Source of the DNA: Hyalella azteca
Taxonomy: Eukaryota; Arthropoda; Malacostraca; Amphipoda; Hyalellidae
NCBI RefSeq assembly: GCF_000764305.2
Contig: NW_025947571.1
Coordinates: 1-64,000 of the forward strand
DNA length: 64,000 nt
Direction of reading: 5' to 3'
Positions 18,966 through 32,129 of the stretch are shown here, in pieces (position 1 is the stretch's first letter; every line of letters begins with the position of its first letter). The notes under the pieces are model-generated. The model saw only the letters and a list, made by a program, of their open reading frames with translations. It did not search any database and was not told where the DNA came from. Made by a program: the position numbers and the translations under genes.

Positions 18966-21900
18966 TTGACGATGTAAATTCTGCTCAGGCATGCGCAATT
19001 GATTGTTATGTGGCCAATGATTATGAAACTTTTCGATCTGACCACTTTGGTCAGAAAAGTAAGGCTTGATTACATTTCGACAATCAAGAAGAAAATCAAA
19101 CTACTCTAATCAAAGTACAAATAAGAAGAGGAATATAATTTTTCCCAAGGACGACTCTTATTAAATTTCCTATTCTCAGGTGAATAAACTGGAGTGTGAT
19201 TTTACTATAAAATATTTATTTAGATGTTCGGTTCAACAGAAATTAACTTTTTAAAATGACGAAGGCATGAGTTTCCCCTGTTTAATATCACCCAAAATTT
19301 GCTTCCCGTTTTAGGCTTCTCGAAGAGTGTTGGAATATTTTCAGGAAAGGCGCACAATCTAACTTTAACTAATCGAAAAAGAATTGAACTTTTTCATCCG
19401 TAAAGACTTCATGGTGCTGCACTCCACCTCACATTTTCAACCGAAATGCATAATATAATTCCTTAGTTTGTCTCGTTAAATTAACAATTTGTAATTATTC
19501 GATTACTAGCAGACTCGAGAATTTTATGGAAGAAATTTTAAAAAGGTAATAAATTTTCAACTCAGTTCCTTTTTCCATGACGATAGACGGTGATATATAT
19601 GCACCATACAGCCTTAAGAAGCGTACGCGCATTTGTCGTGTCCTCATTTCCTCCCTAATTTCCGGGTTAAATTCTCAGCCCCCCGGAAATTTAATTCCCG
19701 ACCGCATAATTAAGAGCAAATACGACTTAAATGCAAAGGGGGCAACTTCTTCGTAGGAGAATCGATGTATAGCAGAAGCAGCAAGCTCAAGGGGGATCTT
19801 AGAGTTTGCTTCGCTTCTTTAACAGTTGAGGGAGCTTATATTTGATAATGTATGTATGTATATTTATGAGTTTAGGTCAATTCTATTGAACTCCAACTCC
19901 ATTTTTTTTGAGTATTGCGAATGGAGATCTACATTATGTTCTATGTAATTTCGTAGAATTGCATGATTTTCTGTTGTGGCTTATTTAATTTGAATGTTTT
20001 TTTTTTTTTCACAAAATCAGCATGGCAGATAAGTCGAAATGAGGACCATTCCAAATCAACATCGAACTTCTTGCTTTTAACAATGCAGTAGTACCTCTCA
20101 GTATCATTACAAATCTATTTAATTAAAAAATATACATCAAAATTAGAAATAAAGTGAAGTAAAGAATAGAATTGCTTGTCCATGAGTTTAAAGGAACAGA
20201 CCAAATTCTCTTCCCGAATTTTATGGCCTCTCTATCCGAGCTTCTAAAGTCCTACGTTAGTCACCAACTTCTACCATCGAAAACTCATAGTTTTCAATCG
20301 AAACTTTCAGAGCAAAGTTAATATTGACTGTTATGCACCAGTACTATGCCCTATGTGGAGTATATGGTCTGGGCGTACCTCTGAGGCCAGAAACACGTGA
20401 CAATAACTCCAGCTACATTGCACTTGTGCTGTTCAAGAGATTGTGATGTTGCTCCATAAACATGAGACAATTTAACACGGCATGTAGAGACAGCGTTCAA
20501 AAGCGTTCATTTTTTGGCATGTTATATGTTTTACACGTTGAACTGCAACAGTTTTGCATGTGTGGTGGAACTTCTTAAATACGGAGTCTTTTTAAATTTA
20601 ATTAGAGTACCATGAAAAACGTGAGCTGTAGCATCATACATGAGACGTATTTGCTATAGGTTTTGAAAGTATTTACTTGAAAAATGAGTAATAAGTTAAG
20701 AAACTATGCTACCAACTGTATCTATTGGGCTGACCCGAGTATGGGAACGTCTATAAGCAACTAACTATCCCTGAAATGAATAATAAAAAAAAACGAAAAA
20801 TATCGGTTCTATTGCATTCCACGCAAGCGGAGCTAACTGGATATTCATAATGTAGAGATCATGCGCGATGTATCGCATTTTGATTGTATTTAGATGATAC
20901 TGTATAAAGTAATGAATCTCGAAATGAAGGAATTTATTTACTACGGCGACGCGTGCAAATGCGTTACAAAGTCTCCTTTGCAAAATCCTAAATGTTATGC
21001 ACACCCATACTTAGCTTTTAAACTTTCATATCCTACAGAAATATCCGGAGCCATATTTATCACATATTCTGGACAGATAAGGTCAAAGACAGAAAAAGGC
21101 TGAATAAAGGTTGTTGGAACGCTGTCCAAGTCAACCCCTGCTGAGTTACTGCGTCCCGGATCATAAAGTGTCTTGAAAAGCCTCGACGCGACGTCAGATG
21201 ATGGCTGTTGCGAGTCCCCTTAGAATTTTCCTTACTGATGTCCCAGCGACGTTTACTTGCTTATTACGTTGAAAAAGTTTTTCCGACGGTGAATAGATTG
21301 AAATTGGTGACATCTATTGATGGTTTATATAATTTAAAATTTTTCTCGCACCTTGTGAATCTATTATTTAACTGGCAGTCGAAGGCTATTACATACCGGA
21401 CTCGATATTTGGATCAACCTAGCAGAGGCAATGTATTTTTTGTAATTTAATGTCTTTTCATAACGAAGTAACTGCTCAATTAATTAATTATTAAGTCTTA
21501 GGTTAGAAACGACGACTATAGCAAAGTGTATGCTTTATAAGTTGTCTTATGCCATGTCAATTGAAACAAACAAACAAACAAACAAAAAAAAAACTATTAG
21601 TTAAACTCTCACAAACTTGAAGTATGTGCAAAGTTTGAAAGCTATTGATTGATTGAAAGCTATTAATTGAATGAATGTTATTCAATCAAACCTCGAACAA
21701 ATGCATGCATGCAGACAATAGCTTGCACAGGAGAATTTTCGGTAAAATGAATAGAACATTGGAAGCGTGTCTTTTTAACAATTTTCCTGACTAATTTTTA
21801 AGTGGCATCTCAAGGAAATGTTAATTTTTTGAAGAAAGTACCAAAAGCTGCAACTTATACTTATCTGGAAGCTCGAAAGCACCAGTAAACTTCCCACTTG

Positions 21901-24900
21901 ATCATTTAAAATGAATGAGTTATCTGATCATGAAGTATATATAAGCAATAGAAATCGTTACGGTAAATGAGCAATATATAGCTGGCTAGCTACGAATGCA
22001 AATTTTCGATTATTTTTTTCCTCATACATCAAAAAATTGCGACATTTTGGAACATCCACTTTGTACTATTTTGGATTGATTTTCAGAAACGCAGAAAACA
22101 CGAAATTCACCAAGCGTCTGATTACATCCTTGATTGACGTCTTGATAACATCCTAGTTTTTGAATCCTGTCCGTCTCTGATGGTAGATTAAATTGTTCTT
22201 GCCACCACATGAACGAAACGATATTTCATTCATTCGTCTAACTAGAAAATTTCACTTATTTCATGCATTACAGATATTAAACTATAGAAGAATATAAAAA
22301 TATTCACCAAGTAAGTTTAATAAAAACAAGAGAGTTCAGACGCGTCTAGCCCAGAAGTAGTTTAGAGAGAAGCGCATTTGTGTCGACTGAAAGAGTTAGC
22401 CTCGCTGTCATCTACAGCCTCTTGAAGGCCGTCGATGCGATGTTCAAGGAGCCGAGTGTTCAGGGCCCGAGCAAATAATAAGCCACTTCCCAATAATCGA
22501 GCACGTTGGGGCAGTGGCGCCTTATTTTCAGCGTTATTACTCGAGAGAAGGAGTAGTTGTTAGTGTCCAGGGTCTACACGACTTTTCTTCATATCTATTT
22601 TACTAATAAATTGTAGGTTTTGACATTCTCTGCATCATATATTGTAAATTGTAATGTAACATTTTTGTTCGAACGAGGTGGTCTAGAAACTCCGCTCGTC
22701 ACTGGCATAACAATTTGCGGTTGATGACAGAAACTTCTTTCTCTTGAAGGGACGTCGTGGCGAAAGAATTTTTCAGTTTCTCACCATTAAGATCTGGAAA
22801 AACAGCAATTATTATTATACTATTAGTAGAATTAAAAAAGTTATTTATTTATATAATAAATTGCTTTAAACTTTTATGCTATTCATTGACAATCGAGGAG
22901 TTTACTTTCTCTTTATGTTCGCACAAGTGTGATTAGTGTTGAAAAAAATCAAACGTCTCCGGAAACTTTTGTATTTATTCTAGAGTGAACAGCAAGGCCT
23001 CTTTAATATTCATGTAATTTGCACTTGAAAATCAAGTAAGCAACTGAGCATTACCCGAAATGTCAGTTTTGTTCACGGTCTTGTTGATTGCTCAGCTCCA
23101 TTTCATATGCATGCGGCGAAAATAAGATCGTCTTTTCTCCATCTCGGTCCCATCGAAAAGAAAGGCACACAGAGCCGTACTGTTCCCAAGCAAAGCATCG
23201 CGTTGTCGAGAGATTTAAAAAAAATTCCATGCAATTTGAAAAGTCTGTGCTAAAAAGAAAAGAAACAAATGACCACTTAGAAAGTTTCTATTCGAGAACA
23301 ATGCCTACTGTCGAGATAAGGAACGTCGGAGGATAACTTTTCCACTCTTTGGGGATCGAATTATTCTTACCTGAAAAGTTTTATCTAGAGAACCCTTTAA
23401 TATAGGCTCGGTCGAGCGAGCAATCTTCTTGGGACATAAGTAAAGGTTGATGCTTAATATTGCCTTGTAATATAATATTTTCAATTTGTTTCCTCATACT
23501 TGTAAGGGATGCAAAAAGTGCCGACGGAAATATAAATACTTAGTTGGCGGAACCCAAATTCAATGATAAAATTTAGATATTATGTAATTTTCATAGCAAT
23601 TAAATTAGAATTGATGATCGCCAGCTTCGTCTTTAGGAAATAATTATCATCTCAAGCGTTAAGATATGATTGTTCCCAAGTTTATTCAAGTGAAAGAAGA
23701 TTTTATCCAATAAAACAACGCATTATTATTACAGGACAATGTTCAGTCCGGCAAGATCTAACTTTGGACACAAGTTGTTTATCGAAACAAAGTTGGCGTA
23801 AGTTTTGGAAGAAATTTGGAGGCACATAACTTGCAGCTTTAAGTTTACCAGCTGTGCTACCAACTGATGCGAAATAAACTTGTTAGTGATTTCCATTGAC
23901 AGAACAACGTTCCTAGCGCTCAGGTAGAGTTTAAAATCTGAATTTCACATTAGCATTCAATCCAACATCCGCGATATCGCCTTAAGGTTGTATTGGAGGG
24001 ATTGGTGTGTATTTTCGTGTGAACTCTATATATTCAGTTTTATGTGAGATCACACAAACATGTTAAATGCAGTAGAGAATATAAAAAATGAAAGGCAGAT
24101 GTATAATGAATAAATTAGGCAACAACCATTCTTCAGTGTTGTTTGGTATCGAAACTGGCTGTGAGCATCAAAGCAAATCCGAACTTCACTGAATGCAATT
24201 TGAACACGCATCTAGAGCAACTTCATTGCAGACATTTACAAATACAAATATTTATATGAAAGAGAGTCGGGAAAAGTTTTAGGAAATATTTCATATTCTC
24301 ACAATGCGCATCCTTTTCATCAGAGTTAAAGCTTACATCATTGGGTCGAAGCCACACTCGTCCAGGCATCAATCAGACAGTTTTTTAGTTGCAAGGGTCG
24401 TCCAATTGCATTGCTTGTATTGTTTTCAGACATGAAGCTAAAAACGAAATGCTTACTAATTTAGTTCAGTTTCCAACAATAATCAACGATTTTTAACTTT
24501 CTTAATAAGTAATGTTGATCATGCTAAAATGTGAACATAAGCATCATCTCTATTGACAATACGCAGCACATAATTGTTAGTTTGATCACTACACAGGAGT
24601 CCATACTAATAAAACGTCTGTGCAAATTCTAATTCTGACAAGGCGAGGCTTAATGCAATTTTATTCTCATGTACTATAAGTTCGTTTAGCGAAATCATTG
24701 ATGTAACTGTGCAGTTGCCCAATTGTTTACTTCAGAATAACGGTTAATGATCCAGAGCTTTCTGACAAATCCAATTTTATTCGTCATGACATTGATGACT
24801 ATTATTTGTTATACTCAGAGCCTACCTCATAAATACTACATAAATGAACTTCTCGTTTAGTCAGGTCCCGTGAGATGGCGCTGCGCCAACGCCTCGGTCT

Positions 24901-26020
24901 AATACACAGCCCCTGGAGACATTAGAAAGCTAATGAAATGAAACCTGCAGCAAAATATCCAAGTAAGGAACACTTTCAATGCACCGTAGGGCTCGCAAAT
25001 ACGGAACCGATGCGTCCAATGCTTACTTTTATCGGCGAGAACTCTGCTCAGCTCAGAGCATCGAATGATAAATTTTATCGTGAGAAATGATGTGCTAGTC
25101 GTTCACGTCGTGATATTTCATTGAGTGAAATTAGGTAGTGAGCGCAAGCGAACAGAGGCCTTATATCGAGAAATTATGAAGGTAGTTGTGAGTCTCGAAG
25201 TGGTTGTTATTAAATTTTGTTTGATATTCAAGCAATAACGTTGCTGCAGTGGATCCGAGTATACTGAAAAGGGTTGCAAATTTTCGCATGGCGAAAAACA
25301 AACAATTTTAATGTTTTTGCCAATACCGAATTGCGCACAGCAGAATCTGTTGTTTGTTGTAAAGTGTAAGATTCTGTCGACGTAAATCGTGATTAGTGCC
25401 TTTTGTAAGGAACTTGTTTTTCATCCATCAATTTAATTTTATGCCATTGACAACGCTTTATTCAGCATTAAAATTTTTTTACTTGAAATATTTACATGGG
25501 TAACATAAGCATAAGTTATAGTTGGTTTAATACGATGAAGAAAAAAACAAGATAGATCAAAGTTAATGCGATGAAGCCTGTGAAGTGTAAAAATAACGAA
25601 AAGGGTATAACAAAAACTCCTAAAATTATTACTCATTCAAAATATTGCTCAGTAATGAACCGGTTCGAACGTGAAAAATTCATTAGCAAGCCCACCACCG
25701 AATCACGATCAATTATGCGTTCTACTTGATCACAACTCAACGCGCAGAAACCTTTCAAGTCCTTTAGCACAAAATAATTTTGATTATGCAGCAATGAAGA
25801 GTTGAAAATATTATTGTGTGAACCAAATTTTCTGGCCTAACGCGCTGCTGATTTGACTTGTATCACACAAATTATAAAATTGTATAATTCTCTATCTTGT
25901 TCACAGATTTTATTACTCTATTCGTTAATGTGAAGGAGGCTGGCTTGGTTAGAAGCAGGTAAGGATGTTTTGGTTAGGAACTAAAACATTACAACGTTTG
26001 GCAGGTGCCATCATTGATAC
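18966..26020. other. 7 kb without a supportable gene
   Basis: AT-rich unique sequence. A CAAA run at 21565-21595 and T runs near 19997 are simple repeats. Short open frames at 20765-21004, 21208-21450, 22022-22210 and 23088-23336 have no recognisable domain. A 52-bp open stretch at 25907-25958, between TTGTTCACAG and GTAAGG, could be a mini-exon but has no partner. Confidence 0.5.
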
Positions 26021-26422
26021 ATGCAAGCGTGCAACATGCTCATCCTTGCTTTGGTTTTTTTACTGCTGCTGCTATATTTTTCATTGTTTCAAATATATGC
26101 TTCATATTTGCTTATCATAACTATGCTTTTATTTGGTTTGTTGATTTTTAATCGTTTATATTTCTATTATGCTAAAAATAGTTTTGAAATACAATCCATC
26201 TTTGCAGTTCTAATTTTTGCATTTTTGTTGATGTGTAATTTCTCAAATCTTTTGTATTTGATTCTTCAAGATACTCAGTTATGCATTATCAAGGTTGTGG
26301 CTTGTATATTACCGCTGTTGCTACCATGCATGATATTCAAAAGCAACTGCATTGTTTATTCATATGTGTTGTTTTATTGTAAAGGTGCAAAAATATTCAG
26401 TGTGGAAGTACATTCACAGTAG
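26021..26422 (+). CDS. unidentified hydrophobic open frame, 133 codons
   Basis: The predicted product is almost wholly hydrophobic, with three or four potential membrane spans (LALVFLLLLLYFSLFQIYA, LLIITMLLFGLLIFNRLYF, FAVLIFAFLLMCNFSNLLYL, VVACILPLLLPCMIF). It matches no family I recognise. T-rich DNA produces such frames by chance, and there are no splice signals that tie it to a gene. A Cys-rich frame overlaps its end in another phase (26383-26604), so a decayed gene with frameshifts is an alternative. Confidence 0.22.
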   Translation: MQACNMLILALVFLLLLLYFSLFQIYASYLLIITMLLFGLLIFNRLYFYYAKNSFEIQSIFAVLIFAFLLMCNFSNLLYLILQDTQLCIIKVVACILPLLLPCMIFKSNCIVYSYVLFYCKGAKIFSVEVHSQ

Positions 26423-26604
26423 GCCATATTCGATGTTTGGTTTGTTTCAATTTATGCCGGGAGGTGGCCTTTTGTGTTCCGTTGAAGTTTTACTGTCGCA
26501 GCAACCATGAATTTGTGCACAGCGAGAACATTAAGCCTGGGATAATCAGTCTTCTTGCTGTTAAAAAAGACATGATGTGCTTAGAAGTGAAAACTTCGTC
26601 ATGA
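26383..26604 (+). pseudogene. Cys-rich open fragment, possibly a decayed transposon or host gene
   Basis: Open between stops, with no early Met. It reads RCKNIQCGST, then HIRCLVCFNLCREVAFCVPL, then FYCRSNHEFVHSENIKPG. Cysteines are at residues 2, 7, 18, 21, 25, 30 and 36, and a His at 39 suggests a zinc-binding fold. Downstream in another phase a protein-like stretch continues (LFRPELDAIKRTT...), broken by stops, to about 26900. I do not recognise the family. Confidence 0.3.
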
Positions 26605-27397
26605 CAGGGTTGAGGATATACGGTGGTGCAATGCTTTTTCGCCCTGAACTCGACGCCATTAAAAGAACAACGTTGCGGCTTGGATTATTAACTGGACTAC
26701 TGCTTTTAGTAAAAACTCTGTGGTTACGCTGATACCACCATGCAGAACACGTTGACAAAATAGTGTTGGTTCATATACAGCATGGAAAGGCAGGGGCAAA
26801 AATGTCGAATTTATTAAGCCCGAGAGTTTCTTTGCAAGTCTCCGCGACATTCCATAGTGTATGTTCGTTGTCATGAGGTGTACACGTGTCTTCTGCAATG
26901 TCTGCCTTCCAATACTTGTAATTAGAGGGAAAAGTTTGAATAGGTCAAAATGGAGGGCACTTTAATTACTTTCTAAACTTGGGTGATACAAACGCAAATA
27001 TGACAGTCGACGCTGCACTGACCGTACTAAGAGCGTCACCGGAATGCCTTCAATTTTCAATGGGGCATTGGTACTGGTGGTTATTAACGATAAATTGGAA
27101 AATGGGTGAGTTTTGAGATACTCTATATATCAGGGGGGGGGGGGTAATTGATACAATCTCTCAAAAAAAACCTGTGTTAAGGTGATTCGTCATTCACATT
27201 TAATGCTAATTTTATCGTAAGCTTTCAGCATTGATCAGTGCATTGTTTCAAAGTAAAATTTATCATATAGTAACATTCAGTGCAACATGAAGAGAAATCA
27301 TTATCATTAGAGAACTTAGAGACGGCATTTTTGAAGCGATGAAAGCTCTACGATGTCAAAACCAAATTCATTTAAATTAATCAGACGACAAAAATAA

Positions 27398-27705
27398 TGA
27401 GAATATGTGATAAATATGAATGAATATGTGATAAATATGAGAGAATCTGTGATAAATATGAGAGAATATGTGATAAATATGAGAGAATATGTGATATATA
27501 TGAGAGAATATGTGATAAATATGAGAGAATATGTGATAAATATGAGAGAATATGTGAAAATATGAGAGAATCTGTGATAAATATTAGAGAATCTGTGATA
27601 AATATGAGAGAATATGTGATAAATATGAGATAATATGTGATAAATATGAGAGAATATATGATAAATATGAGAGAATATGTGAATAAACAGAATATGTGAT
27701 AAATA
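27398..27705. repeat. 21-bp minisatellite, about 14-15 copies
   Basis: The unit reads GAGAGAATATGTGATAAATA plus one T, with small variants (GAATCTG, GATATATAT) and one shortened copy. Since 21 is a multiple of three, one minus-strand frame stays open as a repetitive SLIFITY-like peptide. It is not a gene. Confidence 0.9.
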
Positions 27706-30700
27706 TCGCGACTCAAATGATCATTTCTCTTGACGTCCCTTTGCTCCCTACCACGCTGGTGTCCTCTCCGTAAGTCCACTCGAGGTCCTTGTTTTCAAGT
27801 TGGTTTTGTTTACAGTCGATGGCCCGACGACGGATCTCTCCTAAAGCTCCACTGATTGGTCCATTCTCCGTCCAATGAAAAATATATTTTCTCGGATCTT
27901 GGACAAATGAGAAGACTCAAGGTCTTCGGATGCCGAGACTGGAATTTTCTTAGGTGATCCAGGCAATGAATTTCAGAATCTGGCAGGAGATTGAGCTTGA
28001 AATATGCGTCATTTTTTAAAATTCATGTGTTGATCAAAAAGTGATGTTCTAATATTGACGAGAAGCAGAGTGTTCCGATATTTTTATCAGAAGCAACGCA
28101 TTTAAGTCATTATTCGAAAACGAATTTGATGGTGAACGTTAATAAATCACTTGTGGAGCAGTCATAATTTATAGTGACCTGGGGATATATTCATGCGAGT
28201 TGTATTGCAGCTCAGTAACTTCCTTGATAATTAAGTTCACTTATTTGAAATAGACTTGAAAAAAGATGGTAAGCTAGGTACACTGCCCTTGTTCAGTATT
28301 TTCATCTTTTCTGTTAAATTTACCACGATATGTGATTGAATTGAATATACGATCGTTATACGCAGTTATTTTGTTGTTTTCACATCGGTCTTATTTTTAA
28401 GAAAATATATTATTGGAAAAGCTGGAATGAGCATGACCCCCAATTGAACCTGTCGCGAGGAGATGTTGTTAAGGTCACATGGGAAAAGTGGAGACAAGGA
28501 GAAGAAATTTTCAAGCGGAAAACAATCCTAATAAAATTAAAATAAATGTTTAAACAATTTGTTGCCATTAGCTGCAATCTGAGAGAAAATTTTATTCATA
28601 AATTAAAGAGGAGAACTACTCAGAATGGTTGACGATGATGTCATCATTCAAAACCAGTCCTGGGAGCCGTTACATCAAATCCTATCAAGATACTTATGAA
28701 CAACAAGTATTTTTCGCTGACACACCATAAACATTCCCTTAAGTTCCAAAGTTGCGTCTTTTTTGTTTGCCAAGCCCAGCAAATTGTGACGCACGTGTGG
28801 CTTTTGTCTACTGGGCGTAGCGGCAATTTTTTGTCCGAAATGATGTTGAAACAACCCCTTCCCCATCCCTTCCCTGCCCAGAAGAAGCGCGAAGAAAAAA
28901 GTCGAGGAAACTTCCTTCACACACAATTGTCGTAATGGCATCGTGAGACTCCTGACATGCCTGAGCTGTAAAGGTTTGCCGCAATTGGAGAATATATTCT
29001 AGGTAATCTTACATATACTCGCACGAAAAGAAGCAGGAGTACTGTCGAAAAATCCTTTCTTAGATGATTATACGTATTATAGTATGCAATCTTTCGTGAT
29101 TCTTCCCTTGGTAATCGGACATATTTGAATTGCGGACGAGTACTGATCATAAATAATATCCAAATCAACGCACAGAATTTTATTTTCTTACGTCACGCAA
29201 GTTAGAATTGTTTTGCTACGTGGAAAATAAAGCGGAAAGTCGCTCCTAAAGCGCGTTGAGTGGTTTGAAAATATTTTGTGCTGGTAAGTTCTATTAATTC
29301 TTTATGGCCTACGAAGATTTAATTAGACGCGTATTACCGCGCGAAACTCATTTGCAAGCTGGCAAATCAGCTCCAGTGCATTTGAATTCATGTACATTTA
29401 GGTAAATGTCGAATTTTAACTATCTTAACTTTCTGGTATTTATACTATAAATTGTGTTAATTTTAAACTTCTGAAGAATATATATTCTTTCCCCTCATAA
29501 TCGAGAACATGGGAAATGGAACATGATTTGAGGAAATAATGAAGGTCTGATAATTAAAATAAAATTGTTCTATCTAAAAAAAATATATTAGAAATATTTT
29601 CGAACTGAATCTGTCGATTTTGGATGTCGTTCAAAAACGAGTTTCCACTACACCCACGACATCGAGATATATTTTGGGAACGACAATGCTCTCGAAAGTA
29701 ACTCAAGCTCTATTTTCTAAAATGCCAAATTACAACGTACTAGAGTATTAATAATAGACATAATAAGATTTCCATCCGAAATTTGAAGACCCAAAGCAAA
29801 CATTAACAGGCCAACCCGGCCTATTCTGCAACGCTTATATTACCATATTATCTTATGTTATTGTTTTTAAATTGAAATTGATTTAATTTATAAATTTTCA
29901 CCGTCTGACTCTGAAAACACATAATTTTTGGTAGCCTACTTACAAGTATTTGTCAAAGCGGACTCGTACTCTGAGGAAAACATTTGTTTGTCCCCGCATA
30001 CGGCTCTGGCGACTGTAAGCTTGGGCGGCTAAAGTTTAGAGTCGCAGGCGGCATGATGGCCGCGAGTTCTCTGTATAAAAGAACCAACATGAAGAACTCG
30101 GGGCGGAAATGAACGAGAAATATCCGCGAAAAAGCATTGGAATATTTCAGTGCAAGGTTCCTTTGAAGTGAGAGCCTCTGTGGCTTCAAAAATATCGACA
30201 ACCTTTGCTATACTTCATCGGTTTTGATTTAAAAAATTTACACTCGGTCACTTCTGACGGCTAAAAAAACATTGACTGCATTTCTATATGTATTGTTACA
30301 AATTTAAATATCGTTCCATTTTAATATTTTCAGATACTTGGCATCAGAGTGTATTGTATCAGTGTATTGTATTGTGGCATCAGAGTGGCATATTGTAAAT
30401 AACAATGGGTTATTTCCATTTATCAACAAGATAAATATATCAGTCTCAACGAGATAAAAAAGTATTTAGAAATTCATCTTTTCTTTAGTCTTATTAATTC
30501 AAAATTACTTCTAGAATACAAAAATCAGAAAAATTGTGATAAAAAAATATGAATACAAGATAAATATACTGGCACGTTTGGATGACCAAGTGTATATTTT
30601 TTGTCTACTTGCACTGTGGCGTATAAAGAAAGCAAATTCCAATCTCAGAATAGGATACGATTCAGAATAATTATAATAAATAATTCATAGATCGTTGAAG

Positions 30701-31659
30701 CCACGCCGCCCGTCTGTAGGTTGCTATGAGCCTAATTCAATTTTGTGATCAAATTATGAAGCAACGACCGCAAACTCACTAGAGTTTGAGGACCATTTCA
30801 AGACATTGGAACGCCGATCACGTCATTTGTTCCTAACGGCTGGACAAGCACGTTTTATTTTAACAGCTCAATTGAAGTTCAATTCCAGTTCAGCAATCGT
30901 GAGGCTCCAATAGGTGAGGCTATTTAGAATCGAATCGATGCGCGCGACGGCGTCCAATATTGCGTTATGCGACGCGTTCCAAAATCTCATTGGATGCACC
31001 GATGTCGGTCACAGAGATAACCATGAGTGGCCCTGTATGCCTAATAGCCATGCACATGATGTCTAACTTATTGCAAGATAACATATGCCAAACTTACCCT
31101 CATGGTTGCCATCGCAGATAATTAATGCTTTGATCGGTGGCAGCTGTTATTTCATGCAGCTGACGCTGCTGCAGTGATCGAAAGCAGACTGCGAGGAATT
31201 GCGACTCAAGTCAACAGAGTCGATCAAACTCCAGCCTCATCGTGTTGTATTTCATAATTTTAACGCGTTTGAAAGAGAGGCATTTTGCAAAATTATGAGT
31301 AATTTCTTTATACTGTAACTGTTATTCATAAGTCAGATTTGAGCAAAATGGCGTTAGCACTCAACAAACTACTCGCAAAATTTTGCTGCCACGAGCATAC
31401 ATCAAATTGTTACTCTACCAAGGGATTTTTTATTCTGAAATTTCAGCAGCAGATTTATGGTATCTGCAGTTGCCTGCTCATGAGCCATGTGAAAGAATCG
31501 AACACTCGAATAAAGCATTAGAATGGGTAACTACTGCGATATGCTGGTTATTTAATGACGCTGCTTTGGACAAAGAACTTAATAACTAATTATGAATTAT
31601 TGTCGATAAATTTCGTCATTTATCTTGATAAATTTTCTTTTATTCAGTCTTTCCCAGTA
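27706..31659. other. 4 kb without a supportable gene
   Basis: AT-rich unique sequence. A G run (27134-27145) follows a TATATATC stretch. Open frames at 28644-28941 overlap on both strands and have no domain. The region 29944-30200 is locally CpG-rich. Confidence 0.5.
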
Positions 31660-31697
31660 GTAAAAGAAGTAAAAGTAGTAAAAGAAGAAGAAGAAGA
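31660..31697. repeat. AAG-rich microsatellite
   Basis: Runs of AGTAAAAG then AAG repeats stand directly before the LINE fragment. Confidence 0.7.
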
Positions 31698-32118
31698 ATT
31701 CAGTGAAGAATGCGTCAAATAAAGCGCAATTGCAAGATTATCTTGCCAGCTTAGTTAACTGGGCTGATACGTGGCAGCTGCGGTTTAATGCTGACAAGTG
31801 TAAAGTACTTCACCTCGGGAAGAGCAATAAACAACAAGATTACAGTATGACAAGACATGGTTGCAACGAGAGAGTAATGATTGAAAAGTCTAGTGTGGAA
31901 AAAGATCTCGGAGTTTATGTCGATAAGGATCTGAAATTTTCTAAGCATGTTGAAACGCAAGCTAACACATCCAACAAACTTCTTGGACTAATCAGACGCT
32001 CATACGAGTTCCTAGATGCAGAAATCTATGAACAAGGCACGAAAAGGAAAAGAATCGGCGACAGGCCACATCAGGCCTACACTTCAGCGCCGACATCACT
32101 ATGTTATGTTATGTTAAA
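31698..32118 (+). mobile_element. CR1/L2-like LINE, reverse transcriptase tail with internal deletion
   Basis: The frame from 31703 reads LVNWADTWQLRFNADKCKVL, HLGKSN and EKDLGVYVDKDLKFSKHV, then NKLLGLIRRSYEFLDAE, the classic segment after the reverse transcriptase catalytic core. It then jumps to the 3' untranslated part (ATCGGCGACAGGCCACATCA, the complement of the ends at 7980 and 13395) and ends in ATGTT repeats. The block present at 8060-8440 is deleted. The 5' end is truncated at about 31700. It is the same family as the copies at 7924, 13390 and 18720, in opposite orientation. Confidence 0.8.
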
Positions 32119-32129
32119 TAGAGAATAAT

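Noticed and set aside
27381..27779. 132-codon hydrophobic minus-strand frame (SLIFITY repeats)
   Set aside because: Product of the 21-bp AT-rich minisatellite.
29944..29999. Minus-strand ATG with a GTAAGT donor (first exon candidate, MRGQTNVFLRVRV...)
   Set aside because: Poor start context and no second exon found; the donor may be chance, although the area is CpG-richer.
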